From Gaiellasilicea sp963794385 (GTDB lineage: Bacteria; Actinomycetota; Thermoleophilia; Gaiellales; Gaiellaceae), in assembly GCA_963794385.1 (NCBI GenBank), contig CAWCDT010000003.1, positions 156,687-220,686 of the forward strand: 64,000 nt of DNA. The letters run 5' to 3'. The notes below the pieces were generated by a model. That model searched no databases and had not been told where the DNA came from. It worked only from the letters and a program-made list of their open reading frames with translations. Below, in pieces: positions 56,253 through 64,000 of the stretch. Position numbers and translations under genes: made by a program. The first letter of the stretch is position 1. Each line of letters begins with the position of its first letter.

Positions 56253-57125
56253 CTAGCCGAGCGCTCGTCGGAACGCGCGCTCGGATGCGGTTCGACGCAT
56301 CCGTTCGAAATGCTCGTCCGCGTAAGCGCGGAAGTCGAAGTCGAGGTCCGAGACGGCCTGCTGTACGACGCCCCACATCGCCTCACGGAAGTCCGACATG
56401 AACCGCATCAGCGTCAGCCTGCGGTCGTCCTCGGGCCGCGCTTCGCCGAAGTACGCGCGGAGGAAGTCCCTGCTTTCCACCTCCGTCAGGCCGTTGTTGA
56501 CTGCGAAGTTCGCGAGATCGAAGAAGACGTCGCCCATGCCGGCGTACTCCCAGTCGACGATGCGGATGCGAGAACCGTCGTCGATGAAGTTCGCCGTGAG
56601 CAGGTCGTTGTGGCACGGCCGCTCGGGAGCGGGGCCGCGGGCACGCTCGATCCGGTTCGCGGTCTCGCGCGCCGGCGCGAATGCGTCCGGCACCGTGATC
56701 CCGTGCAGCGCCGCGGTGGCGGCGTAGGCCTCGACGACGCGAAAGGGGTCGAAGCGCGCCGGGATCGGTGGGCCCGCGTGCACGGCCCGCAGAGACTGGG
56801 CGACCCGGCGAAGGGCCTCCGGCTCTCGGATCGCCTCGGGTTCGACAACGGGACCTTCGATGAAGCGCGTGACGAGGTAGCCCTCCGGCTCGATGAATGC
56901 GACCACCTCCGGCCCGACACCCACGGCGGCGGCGACGAGCGACGCCTCGTGCTCGACGCGGCGGTCGATCCCCAGCAGCTCCGTGTCCCTGCCGCCGATC
57001 CGGAGCACGTATGCGCCGTCGTCGAGCACGACCTTGAAGTTGCGGTTCGTGATCCCGCCGCCCAGCACCTCGATCTGCGCGTCCCGGCCCGGCCAGACTC
57101 GCTCGACCATCTCCTCGACGCGCAT
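56253..57125 (-). CDS. choline/ethanolamine-kinase-like phosphotransferase
   Basis: 290 aa from ATG 57125. IEVLGGGITNRNFKVVLDDGAYVLRIGG (nucleotide loop of choline kinases), YLVTRFIEGPVV, catalytic loop PCHNDLLTANFIDDGSRIRIVDWEYAGMGDVFFDLANFAVNNGL (HND variant of HGD and metal-binding DWE). These are the ChoK/LicA family hallmarks. Neighbouring dimethylglycine-oxidase-like and cupredoxin genes are compatible with choline or betaine metabolism, but co-regulation is not shown. It is convergent with the cupredoxin gene, four bases apart. Upstream, 57126-57239 holds nothing I recognise. Confidence 0.82.
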   Translation of the reverse strand: MRVEEMVERVWPGRDAQIEVLGGGITNRNFKVVLDDGAYVLRIGGRDTELLGIDRRVEHEASLVAAAVGVGPEVVAFIEPEGYLVTRFIEGPVVEPEAIREPEALRRVAQSLRAVHAGPPIPARFDPFRVVEAYAATAALHGITVPDAFAPARETANRIERARGPAPERPCHNDLLTANFIDDGSRIRIVDWEYAGMGDVFFDLANFAVNNGLTEVESRDFLRAYFGEARPEDDRRLTLMRFMSDFREAMWGVVQQAVSDLDFDFRAYADEHFERMRRTASERAFRRALG

Positions 57126-57239
57126 GTCGGCGATCCTCAGTCGTCAGCGTCTGCTGCGCGACGCGGCGTCAAGGAGCGTCGGCCCATGCGAAACCGTCCA
57201 CCCGTCGTAGAGCGAAGTCGAGCGTCATCGATGCCCTGA

Positions 57240-58281
57240 TCACGACCGCGCCGTCGACGATCCGGCGCCGCCGGCGTGTCGACACACGACGGGCGTCTCT
57301 CCGACACCGACGTGGGCGTCGCGCCAGTCGGCTCCGAAGAAGATCCGGACGGGGCGTGTCAGTGCGGCGACGCGCCGGGCGGCGTTGCGAACGGGAAGCC
57401 CAGCAGCGTCCCTCCGTCCGTCCCGTCGAGCGTGAGCAGCCGTGAGGTGTCGAGCGTTCGAGCGTCGTCGCCTCCCGGGACCAGACCGTCGGTCGTCGTC
57501 TCCCGCGTCAGCGCGTCGAGTGTGCGTCGGGTGCGAGTATCCAACCCGCGACTTCGAAACTCCGGTTCCGCCCGATCCCGCACAGCAGTGACAATGTCGC
57601 GCACGGTCTCCAGAAGGCTCGCCGCAGTCGGCACGGTCGCAACGGTTCGTCGCTGAAGTTGCGGACTGGTGCAGGTTCCCTCGAGGAAGGCCGCGTCGGT
57701 GCGCCGGGCAAGCCCCTCCGCGAGGTCGGCCTTCAACGTGTAGGACAACTCGCGGTTGGAGGCAAGGCTTCGGAAGAGCGCGGTTCGGAACCGAAAGCCA
57801 AGCCTCGAGCCGCCACTCGCGCGGGTTCAGCTGAACTCCCGCAGCCGCCGCCGGGGATCCCCCGCTGCCGGCAGCGGCGAACCGGGGCCGCGGAAAGTGA
57901 CGAACGGAGGTCGCCGCCGGGATCGGCAGCTCGGCGTCGCTCGACACCACGGTCGCACCGAGTTTGACGACGGCCGAGTGCGACAGCACGAGCTCGCAGA
58001 TCTCGTCGCCCCACTCCTCCGGGTCGAAGGTCGCCCTCGTCGGGCTGCCTCGCCCCATACGGCCTGGCGCCGTACGGGCGGGCCCCATAGGGCCGAGCCC
58101 CGTACGGCCTGGCTCCATACGGGCGAGCACCATACGGGCGTGCTCCGTAGGGCCGAGCGCCGTACGGCCTGGCTCCATATGGACGAGCACCGTACGGCCG
58201 GGCACCGTACGGGCGATCGCCGATCGGCTCCTCGAACTCCTCGCCGCCCTCGCCCTGCCAATCCGATCCGTCAGTGGACAC
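57240..58281 (-). CDS. HK97-type major-capsid-like protein with N-terminal RPYGA repeats, several frameshifts
   Basis: Start GTG 58281, eight bases after GAGGAGGAG. An acidic leader (STDGSDWQGEGGEEFEEPIGD) is followed by eleven RPYGA units. After an indel near 58048 comes DPEEWGDEICELVLSHSAVVKLGATVVSSDAELPIPAATSVRHF. The rest continues across further breaks (about 57800, 57560, 57525, 57385): VQLNPREWRLEAWLSVPN, LFRSLASNRELSYTLKADLAEGLARRTDAAFLEG, VAGWILAPDA, LTLDGTDGGTLLGFPFATP and RIFFGADWRDAHVGVGETPVV. This is the order of the HK97 capsid fold (N-arm, E-loop/P-domain LNPRE-x-L, A-domain LLGFP and F-x-ADW). No terminase, portal or protease is nearby. It could be a domesticated shell, an encapsulin relative or a decaying prophage gene; 52 bases downstream of the cyclase-AAA gene, it is likely co-transcribed. 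Confidence 0.72.
58051..58215 (-). repeat. eleven tandem 15-base units encoding RPYGA
   Basis: 165 bases made of eleven units, each translating on the minus strand to Arg-Pro-Tyr-Gly-Ala without exception. The units differ at many silent positions (Arg as AGG, CGC, CGG or CGT; Tyr as TAT or TAC), so the protein repeat, not the DNA, is conserved. It forms the N-terminal extension of the capsid-like protein, a flexible, Arg- and Tyr-rich segment suited to binding nucleic acid, another protein or phase separation. Confidence 0.9.
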
Positions 58282-58333
58282 GGCTTGCTCCTCCTCCCGC
58301 AGCGCCGCCGAGTCTACGGCTCGGCGGCGTTCG

Positions 58334-61300
58334 TTACAAGCCGGGCGGACGGGCGGCGAGGAGGTTTTCGACACTGGAGAGATAGGCCGCCCCCTCGACC
58401 TCGCGGAAGAAGACAAGGGCCCGCTCGAGCTGATCGAGTGCGTCCGTGTCGCTGCCGGTCTCGGCGAACATCTGTGCAGCCCGGAGTCGGGCGAGCGCCT
58501 CGTCGGGCCGGGAGCCGATGCCCGCGAAGAGCTCCGCCGCGACGTCGTACTCCCCGCCCGTGTAGGCGAGGGCCGCGTCGAGCCACGCCGACCGGTTCTG
58601 GAACCCGGCGACCACCGCGCCGAGCTCGCCCTCCCTGCCGAGAAGCTCGAGCGCGGCTGCGAGATCGACGACCCACGACGAGGCGGGGAAGAGATGCAGC
58701 TTCGATTGCCACTCCACCAGGAGCTCGTCCGCCAGTCGGCCCGCCTCGCGCTGCTCGCCCGCCGCCGCCAGCCCACGGGCGCAGAAGGCGAGAGCCGGGT
58801 ACAGCATCTGCGACTCCGTCGAGCCGCGCGCCTGGGTGAGCGCCTCCGCGGCATCTGCGAGGGCTCCCTCGATGTCGCTCCTCGCCAGGCGGATCCGGCC
58901 GCGCATCACGCGGCAGTACCCGTCCATAAAGTGGCGCGAGCCCGCTTCGCCCTCTGCGACGAAATCGTCTGCCGTACTCAGAGCTTCGTCCCAGAGCCCC
59001 GTCCAGTAGCACTCGGCGACACGCTCGGCTCGGAACCACTGGATGTGCGACGAATGCCCGAAGCGCTGCGCGTGGCCACGGGCCCGTTCCTGCAGCTCGA
59101 AGCAGCTGGCGAGGTTGCCGAGGCCGCATTCGAGGTCCGCCAGCATGCCGCAGTGGAGCGAGCTGAGCGACGAGTCGATCCGCTCCGCGATGTCGATGCT
59201 CAGTTGGAGATCTTCGCGGCCGGCTGGATCTCCCGAGAGGCCCCGCGAGATCCCCCTGGTTGCAAGCGCACGCGCCTGGAGCTCTTCGAGGCCGAGCACC
59301 TCCGCGTCGACCAACGCCTGCGCCGCGAACGAGATCGCCTGTTCGTGTTCGGCGGCCAGACCCAGGTAGAGCGCGAGCTCGACGAGCACCTCGACTTTGG
59401 AACGCGAGACGTCAAGGTCTTCGACGAGCGCGAGAGCTCGATGAGCATGCTCGAACACGACGTCGAGAGGTTCGCCCCGTTGATGGGCGAGATCCGCGAG
59501 GAACGTTGCAGCCTCGGCGGCTGACTCACGGTCGCCTGCGACCAGGAATAGGCGCTCGGCATCCGCCAGGACATCGGCGCCCTCGGTATTCGCGAAGTAC
59601 CGCGCCTGTCCCAGGCGGAGGAGCAACGACGGGTATTCCGCGTCCTCCTCGGGCCAGAGCTCGAGCGCAGCGCGGAAGTAGCGCTCCGCTGCCGGGAAGG
59701 CGTTCAGCGACAGCGCCCGCACGCCGGCGCGCTCGAGTGATTGGCGCGCGCGTCCGCCGAGCTCGGCCGCGTCCGCATTCGCCGTGCTCGCCAACTCGTA
59801 CGCGGCGAGGTAGTGGAGCGCGAGCATCTCGGCCCGGTCAGCGCTCCGGTCCGGGCTCAGCTCCTCGAGCCACTCGGCCGTCCGGCGGTGGATCTCGCCC
59901 CGCCGTACGTGGGGGATCTGCTCGTAGGCCACGTCGCGGAAGAGCGCGTGCCGGAACCTGAACTCGGACTCGCCGCCTACCGACGACGGACGGACACGGA
60001 TCAGGAACTCCTTCCGAACGAGCTCCCGGAGGTGCCTGTCGACGGCTCCTCTCGAGCGACCGCCGATCGCGGCAAGCGCGCCGGGCCAGACGACCCGGCC
60101 CACGACTGCGCCGTCCTGGAGCAGGGTCTTGTCCCGAGCCGAGAGAGAGTCGAGACGCGACGCGATGATGGCCTGGACTGTTCCTGGGACGGCGAGCACG
60201 TCGCCGGCTCGATCCTCGACCATCCGGATGTACTCCACGGCGTACAGCGGGTTGCCGGACGCGGCGTTGACGATCTCCGCCTTCGTCTCCCTCCCGAGAC
60301 CACGCCCGCCGAGCTGGGTGATGAGACGCTCGGTTTCCTGCTTCGTGAGCGGCTCAAGCTCGATCGTCGCCGGACGCTCTCGCCGACGGCCCAGCGGCCT
60401 CGTCCCCCAGTCCGGACGCACGTCCGCGAGCGCCTCGGTTCGGGCGGTGCACACGACGAGGATGGCCACGTCGAGCGCCCACTCGACCAGGTACTCGATG
60501 AAGTCGAGCAGACCGGCGTCGGCCCAGTGGATGTCCTCGAAGACGAGCACGAGCGGACGCGCGCGTGCAGTCGCTTCGAAGAAGCGCCGCCAGGCCGCGA
60601 ATGCCCCTCGGCGCTGGTCTCCGACCTGTCCTGTGGTGCCGAGCCCGACCAACGACCGGAGGTGGGCCTCGATGCCGACCGCGTCGACGTCGTCGGAGAC
60701 CACGTCGCGGACGGCGCGGCCGAGCTTCTCCGACGCGGTCGCGGCTCCGTCCGTCTCGAGGATGCCGGCCTGTGCCTTGACGATCTCGCCCAGAGCCCAG
60801 AACGTGAAGCCGTCGCCGTACGGGGACGAGCGAGCCTGCCGCCACCGGACGGTAGTGCCCTGGTCGACCCGGCGGAAGAGCTCGAGGACAAGGCGGCTCT
60901 TGCCGATCCCCGGCTCGCCGACGAGCGTCACGAGCTCCGGCGTCCGCTCCCGGACGACCCGGTCGAAGCACTCGCGCAGCTGCGCGAGCTCCGAGGCGCG
61001 GCCGACGAACGGCTCGCGGCCCGCGTGGGAGAGGTCGATGCCCCGCCGGGTCCGAGGCGCGAGAGCCTGCCAGACGAGGATCGGCTCTGACTTTCCCTTC
61101 GCCTCGACGGGCTCGGCCTCGCCGTAGTCGATCACGTGACGCGTCGCCCGGTAGGTGGCCTCGTCGACGAGCACGCCACCCGCGGGCGCCGCGGCCTGAA
61201 TACGGAACGCGGTGTTCGTGACGTCGCCCCATGCCATCGCCTCACCGGCGCCGGACAGCGCGCCCAGCGCGACGAGCGCCTCTCCGGTCGCAACGCCGAG

Positions 61301-61702
61301 CCTGACGTGCAGGTCGGGCTCGGAGCCGCTCTCGTTTAAGTCGCCGATCCGGTCGACGACCCCCAGCGCGGCGCGAACGGCCCGCTCCGGGTCGTCGCCG
61401 TGTGCTCTCGGAGCGCCGAAGAAACCGCAAACCGCGTCCCCGATGAACTTCTCGACGGTCCCGCCGAACCGTGCGAGCTCCGAGCGGACGTGCTCGAAGT
61501 ACGGGGCGAGCACGCGGTGGACGGCTTCCGGGTCGGCGCTCTCAGCTCTCTGAGTGGAGTCGACGATGTCGCAGAAGAGCGCCGAGATGATCTTGCGCTC
61601 CCGGGCACCCACGAGCTCTTCCTGCGCCCTCAGGCTCGCTCCGCAGGCGCCGCAGAAGCGGAAGCCGGCCGGGTTCTGGAAACCACAGTGGTCGCACGAC
61701 AT
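58334..61702 (-). CDS. zinc-ribbon / class III cyclase / AAA ATPase / TPR regulator
   Basis: 1122 aa, undamaged. Domains: zinc ribbon CDHCGFQNPAGFRFCGACG (residues 3-21); cyclase domain ISALFCDIVDSTQRAESADPEAVHRVL, GGTVEKFIGDAVCGFFGAPRAHGDDPERAVRAAL, VRLGVATGEALVALG (residues ~38-215); AAA_16-type ATPase with Walker A VTLVGEPGIGKSRLVLELF near 262 and Walker B PLVLVFEDIHWADAGLLDF near 400; then ~600 residues of TPR-like helical repeats to the end. This is the STAND-type signal-transduction layout common in actinobacteria. The capsid-like gene follows on the same strand and a caspase-like gene is divergent, so it may control or be triggered with them. Confidence 0.9.
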   Translation of the reverse strand: MSCDHCGFQNPAGFRFCGACGASLRAQEELVGARERKIISALFCDIVDSTQRAESADPEAVHRVLAPYFEHVRSELARFGGTVEKFIGDAVCGFFGAPRAHGDDPERAVRAALGVVDRIGDLNESGSEPDLHVRLGVATGEALVALGALSGAGEAMAWGDVTNTAFRIQAAAPAGGVLVDEATYRATRHVIDYGEAEPVEAKGKSEPILVWQALAPRTRRGIDLSHAGREPFVGRASELAQLRECFDRVVRERTPELVTLVGEPGIGKSRLVLELFRRVDQGTTVRWRQARSSPYGDGFTFWALGEIVKAQAGILETDGAATASEKLGRAVRDVVSDDVDAVGIEAHLRSLVGLGTTGQVGDQRRGAFAAWRRFFEATARARPLVLVFEDIHWADAGLLDFIEYLVEWALDVAILVVCTARTEALADVRPDWGTRPLGRRRERPATIELEPLTKQETERLITQLGGRGLGRETKAEIVNAASGNPLYAVEYIRMVEDRAGDVLAVPGTVQAIIASRLDSLSARDKTLLQDGAVVGRVVWPGALAAIGGRSRGAVDRHLRELVRKEFLIRVRPSSVGGESEFRFRHALFRDVAYEQIPHVRRGEIHRRTAEWLEELSPDRSADRAEMLALHYLAAYELASTANADAAELGGRARQSLERAGVRALSLNAFPAAERYFRAALELWPEEDAEYPSLLLRLGQARYFANTEGADVLADAERLFLVAGDRESAAEAATFLADLAHQRGEPLDVVFEHAHRALALVEDLDVSRSKVEVLVELALYLGLAAEHEQAISFAAQALVDAEVLGLEELQARALATRGISRGLSGDPAGREDLQLSIDIAERIDSSLSSLHCGMLADLECGLGNLASCFELQERARGHAQRFGHSSHIQWFRAERVAECYWTGLWDEALSTADDFVAEGEAGSRHFMDGYCRVMRGRIRLARSDIEGALADAAEALTQARGSTESQMLYPALAFCARGLAAAGEQREAGRLADELLVEWQSKLHLFPASSWVVDLAAALELLGREGELGAVVAGFQNRSAWLDAALAYTGGEYDVAAELFAGIGSRPDEALARLRAAQMFAETGSDTDALDQLERALVFFREVEGAAYLSSVENLLAARPPGL

Positions 61703-61808
61703 GTCCCGATGGGATAACCCCCTGCCGACTGAGTGTCAAGCAGCACGAGGTCGTTGACTCCGCCGCACGGAGGTGTGACAGTCCGCTCGACCAAAGGAAG
61801 GAGACACG

Positions 61809-62729
61809 TTGGCCAGGCTCAGGGCCGTCCTGGTGGGAGTCGACACGTATGAGCGCTCCGACGTCCCGCCGCTGAGCGGCTGTGTGAACGACGTCGCCCT
61901 CGTCCGCCGGACGCTGAAGTCCGTCTTCGGAGTTCCGAACGAGGACATTCGCGTGGTCGTGAACGAGCGCGCGACAAAGGCGAACATCCTGAGCCGACTC
62001 AATTCGACGCTCGACCAGGCTGAGGACGGGGACGTCGTCCTCTTCTACTTCTCAGGGCACGGATCGCAAGTCCGCGATCGGGACGGAGACGAGCTCCTCG
62101 ACCGGCTGGACGAGCTCCTCTGCCCCTACGACATGGATTGGGACCGGCGGACGTACATCCTGGACGACGACCTGGACGCGCTGATCGAGCAAGTGCCGCC
62201 CGAGATCCTCGTCGAGGTGTTCGTGGACTGCTGCTTCTGGGGCGCCGGCCCGCGGGAGATCGACGCAGAGTCACGGCCGCAGGGGCTTCGGGCCGATGTG
62301 AGATATCTCACGCCGCCGTTCGACATTGCCGCCAGGTTCGAAGGAGACGAGCCACACCTTCGCCGTCACGGCTTTGCGAGCCGTCAGAGCTTTGTGGAGC
62401 GCAACGTCTTCTGGGCCGCGTCGACTGAGGGCGAGCCCGCCGCAGAGGACTACTTGGAGGGGCGCGCGCACGGCGTCTTCACCTTCTGGGGCTGTCGTTT
62501 CATCGAGGCGAACTTCGAGCGGATGATGCGCGAGGGCTATAGCCGCGAGGAGCTGATCGGCGACCTGCGCGCGTATCTGCGCTCGCTGGGGTACATCCAG
62601 ACCGCCGAGCTCTCGGCGCCCGACGACCTGCGCGTCGTGGCGCCGTTCACCCGCGAGGCGCGCAGCGCCTGGACCGGCGAAGCCGCCCGGGCAGGCGCCC
62701 GCATCCGGGTAAGGCGTCGCGGCCGCTAG
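61809..62729 (+). CDS. caspase-like cysteine peptidase (peptidase C14, metacaspase type)
   Basis: 306 aa. TTG 61809 is fixed as start by AAGGAAGGAG five bases upstream. LRAVLVGVDTYERSDVPPLSGCVNDVALVRRTLKSVFGVP is the p20 start; the catalytic His is in DGDVVLFYFSGHGSQVRDRDGDELLDRLDELLCPYDMDW and the catalytic Cys in EILVEVFVDCCFWGAG. A second part (YLTPPFDIAARFEGDEP; VFWAASTEGEPAAEDYLEGRAHGVFTFWGCRFIEANF) matches the p10-like region. Such enzymes cleave after Arg/Lys in type I metacaspases and can act in regulated cell death. The Arg-rich RPYGA array nearby is a conceivable substrate (inference). It overlaps the convergent azlD stop. Confidence 0.88.
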   Translation: MARLRAVLVGVDTYERSDVPPLSGCVNDVALVRRTLKSVFGVPNEDIRVVVNERATKANILSRLNSTLDQAEDGDVVLFYFSGHGSQVRDRDGDELLDRLDELLCPYDMDWDRRTYILDDDLDALIEQVPPEILVEVFVDCCFWGAGPREIDAESRPQGLRADVRYLTPPFDIAARFEGDEPHLRRHGFASRQSFVERNVFWAASTEGEPAAEDYLEGRAHGVFTFWGCRFIEANFERMMREGYSREELIGDLRAYLRSLGYIQTAELSAPDDLRVVAPFTREARSAWTGEAARAGARIRVRRRGR

Positions 62730-63025
62730 AACAGGCGCACGAGCGCAGCGGCTGCGGCCGCGACGACCATCACGACGAGGAGCGGTGCCCGTAGGAGGAT
62801 GGCGACCGCACCGGCTGCGACGCCGACAAGGCGCTCGTCGAGCACCAGCGCGCGGTCGCCGCCGACGGTCTGCGTGACAACGAGCGCTGCCAGCATCGCC
62901 GGCGCGAGCATGTCGACCACCGCCGTGACGCGCGGCGGCAACGTCCGCCGGCCGAGCAGTACTGGGCCGGACGCCTTGAAGAGGATCGTCCCGGCTCCGA
63001 CGACGGCGACCACGAGCCAGGTCAC
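62726..63025 (-). CDS. azlD: AzlD-type branched-chain amino-acid exporter, small subunit
   Basis: 99 aa, four helices. TWLVVAVVGAGTILFKASGPVLLGRRTLPPRVTAVVDMLAPAMLAALVVTQTVGGDR is the AzlD pattern. ATG 63025 overlaps the azlC stop by four bases. The AzlCD pair exports leucine-type amino acids or analogues. It is convergent with the caspase-like gene. Confidence 0.85.
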   Translation of the reverse strand: MTWLVVAVVGAGTILFKASGPVLLGRRTLPPRVTAVVDMLAPAMLAALVVTQTVGGDRALVLDERLVGVAAGAVAILLRAPLLVVMVVAAAAAALVRLF

Positions 63026-63669
63026 CGGCGCAGCCCGACCAGGCAGGCCAGGCCCGCGACGACGATCGGCACGCCCGGCGGCGCGACTGGCAGAAGCGCG
63101 AGCGTGATCAAGGCCGCGACGACAGCGGTCGCCACCGCGCGCCGGTTGCGGAGGTATGGGGCGAGCAGCGCGAGAAAGAGCGCGGCGAACGCCGCGTCGA
63201 GCCCGATCGCGTCGGGATCGAAGAGGTCACCGACGACCGTCCCGAGCGCGGTACCGCCGACCCAGAGGACGTAGAGCACGAGTCCCACTCCCGCGAGCAC
63301 GCCGTACTGGAAGGCGCCGCCGCGCCCGGAGAGCGCCCACGACTCGTCCACGATCAGCTGCGACTCAACGAGCCTGCGCCGCCGCGAGCCGGGGAAGATC
63401 GACGCCACCGAGATGCTGAGCGGTACGTAGCGGACGTTGAGGAGCAGCGCTGCGACGATCGCCGCAGCGATGCCGCCCCCGTCCTCGAGAATCGAGGCGG
63501 CGGCGAACTGGGCCGAGCCGGCGAACGTGGTGGCCGACATCACGACGGCGCCGATCCCGCCCATGCCCGACTCGACGGCGAGCAGGCCGAATGCGGCCCC
63601 GAAGAGGAGCGGCGCCAGCGTCAGGGGCAGGGCGGCGCGTACGCCGTCGCGGATCCGCGAGGTCTGCAC
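63022..63669 (-). CDS. azlC: AzlC-type branched-chain amino-acid exporter, large subunit
   Basis: 215 aa with seven or so helices. RDGVRAALPLTLAPLLFGAAFGLLAVESGMGGIGAVVMSATTFAGSAQFAAASIL is the AzlC signature, and LLLNVRYVPLSISVASIFPGSRRRRLVESQLIVDESWALS follows. The end GVPIVVAGLACLVGLRR overlaps azlD. Together they make a two-gene exporter operon, separated from the nucleotidase gene upstream by a strong hairpin at 63690-63722. Confidence 0.88.
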   Translation of the reverse strand: MQTSRIRDGVRAALPLTLAPLLFGAAFGLLAVESGMGGIGAVVMSATTFAGSAQFAAASILEDGGGIAAAIVAALLLNVRYVPLSISVASIFPGSRRRRLVESQLIVDESWALSGRGGAFQYGVLAGVGLVLYVLWVGGTALGTVVGDLFDPDAIGLDAAFAALFLALLAPYLRNRRAVATAVVAALITLALLPVAPPGVPIVVAGLACLVGLRR

Positions 63670-63689
63670 CCCGCCGACGCTAGCGAGAC

Positions 63690-63722
63690 GAGGTGGGGGC
63701 GGGCCGCGCCCGCCCCCACCTC
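63690..63722 (-). terminator. strong hairpin after the 5'-nucleotidase gene
   Basis: GAGGTGGGGGCGGGC (63690-63704), loop CGC, GCCCGCCCCCACCTC (63708-63722): 15 perfect pairs. It lies between the nucleotidase stop (63729) and the azlC start (63669), both minus strand, and should end the nucleotidase transcript. Confidence 0.8.
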
Positions 63723-63728
63723 AGCGTG

Positions 63729-64000
63729 CTAGGGCAGGACCGTGATCCGGTTCACCCGCGGCGGGCTCACCGGCTCGCGCTCCGCCATGTAGCGGCCGAG
63801 TGCATCAACGTCGACCTCGCCGCCGAGCGGCTCCGTGCACGTGCGGAAGGCGGGGAAGCCGTCGCCGCCGTCAGCGAGGAACGAGTTCATCGTGACTCGG
63901 TAGCTCGCGGCCTTGTTGACCGCTGTGCCGTCGATCAGGACCGAGCCGTCGACCACATGAGGCACGGCGGTCTTCGAGTACGTGTACGTGAAGCCCTCCG
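63729..64000 (-). CDS. 5'-nucleotidase family protein, C-terminal part
   Basis: About the last 90 residues of a gene that continues past the right edge; the frame is open to the edge (EGFTYTYSKTAVPHVVDGSVLIDGTAVNKAASYRVTMNSFLADGGDGFPAFR). This is the 5_nucleotid_C domain, with the GGDGFPAF motif whose Phe residues stack on the nucleobase. The catalytic metallophosphatase domain and any signal peptide lie outside. The full protein would be a secreted nucleotide or nucleoside-diphosphate-sugar hydrolase. The terminator at 63690-63722 follows. Confidence 0.88.
   Translation of the reverse strand, partial: EGFTYTYSKTAVPHVVDGSVLIDGTAVNKAASYRVTMNSFLADGGDGFPAFRTCTEPLGGEVDVDALGRYMAEREPVSPPRVNRITVLP

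Noticed and set aside
58051..58215. Tandem 15-base repeats as a possible CRISPR or satellite array
   Set aside because: There are no spacers, the units are contiguous and all encode RPYGA in frame with a ribosome site upstream, so it is a coding repeat.
57240..61702. An intact prophage
   Set aside because: Only one capsid-like gene is present; no terminase, portal, tail, integrase or lysis genes flank it.

Overview
The window comes from a very GC-rich (roughly 70%) bacterial chromosome with many GTG and TTG starts and four-base start/stop overlaps. It carries FO synthase (CofG/CofH) and a coenzyme-F420-dependent luciferase-like oxidoreductase, several acyl-CoA dehydrogenases, and paired LIV-type transporters. 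Together these point to a soil actinobacterium; a Thermoleophilia-like lineage is my best guess, made from gene content and codon usage only. No rRNA, tRNA, CRISPR array, transposase or integrase was found.

Layout. 0-1.6 kb: end of a fasciclin-domain protein, a DsbA/FrnE-like selenoprotein whose catalytic Cys codon is TGA, and an unknown gene. 1.8-4.1 kb: CofH/CofG for F420 biosynthesis. 4.2-8.9 kb: a complete branched-chain amino-acid-type ABC transporter. 9.0-12.5 kb: fatty acyl desaturase, an iodothyronine-deiodinase-like protein with TGA at the Sec position, an acyl-CoA dehydrogenase and a methyltransferase. 12.5-25.7 kb: a long plus-strand acyl-CoA catabolic run (FMN hydroxy-acid oxidase, hydrolase, paired acyl-CoA dehydrogenases, SnoaL-like protein, cupin, acyl-CoA ligase, two SDRs, enoyl-CoA hydratase, quinone oxidoreductase, F420 oxidoreductase, phosphotransferase, DUF6285, NadR). 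25.7-31 kb: phosphatase, kinase, thiolase, acyl-CoA dehydrogenase and a second LIV-type binding protein, with two copies of a structured repeat. 31-41.5 kb: DUF255 protein, cyclase, sugar-nucleotide reductase, membrane proteins, CoA transferase, HMG-CoA lyase, and a MacB/FtsX-type exporter. 41.5-50 kb: polyamine uptake (PotABCD) with aminotransferase, aldehyde dehydrogenase and amine oxidase. 50-57 kb: BNR-repeat protein, MoaD/ThiS-like protein, BMP-type lipoprotein, NrtR-like regulator, dimethylglycine-oxidase-like enzyme, cupredoxin, choline-kinase-like protein. 57-64 kb: an HK97-type capsid-like protein with eleven RPYGA repeats, downstream of a zinc-ribbon/cyclase/AAA/TPR regulator and divergent from a caspase-like peptidase; then AzlCD and the end of a 5'-nucleotidase.

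Most striking points: (1) two genes with in-frame TGA exactly at the redox-active position of families known to use selenocysteine, each followed at once by a bacterial-SECIS-like hairpin; (2) a ~140-150 nt repeat present twice whose three stems are kept by compensatory changes; (3) the capsid-like/RPYGA, cyclase-AAA-TPR and caspase neighbourhood; (4) a ~170-nt element with 16-nt terminal inverted repeats ahead of a MoaD/ThiS gene.

Caution: about 18 genes carry single-base indels, mostly one extra base, concentrated at 43-50 kb and 57.2-58.1 kb. This looks more like uncorrected assembly error than mass gene decay. For those genes I give outer limits and approximate break positions.
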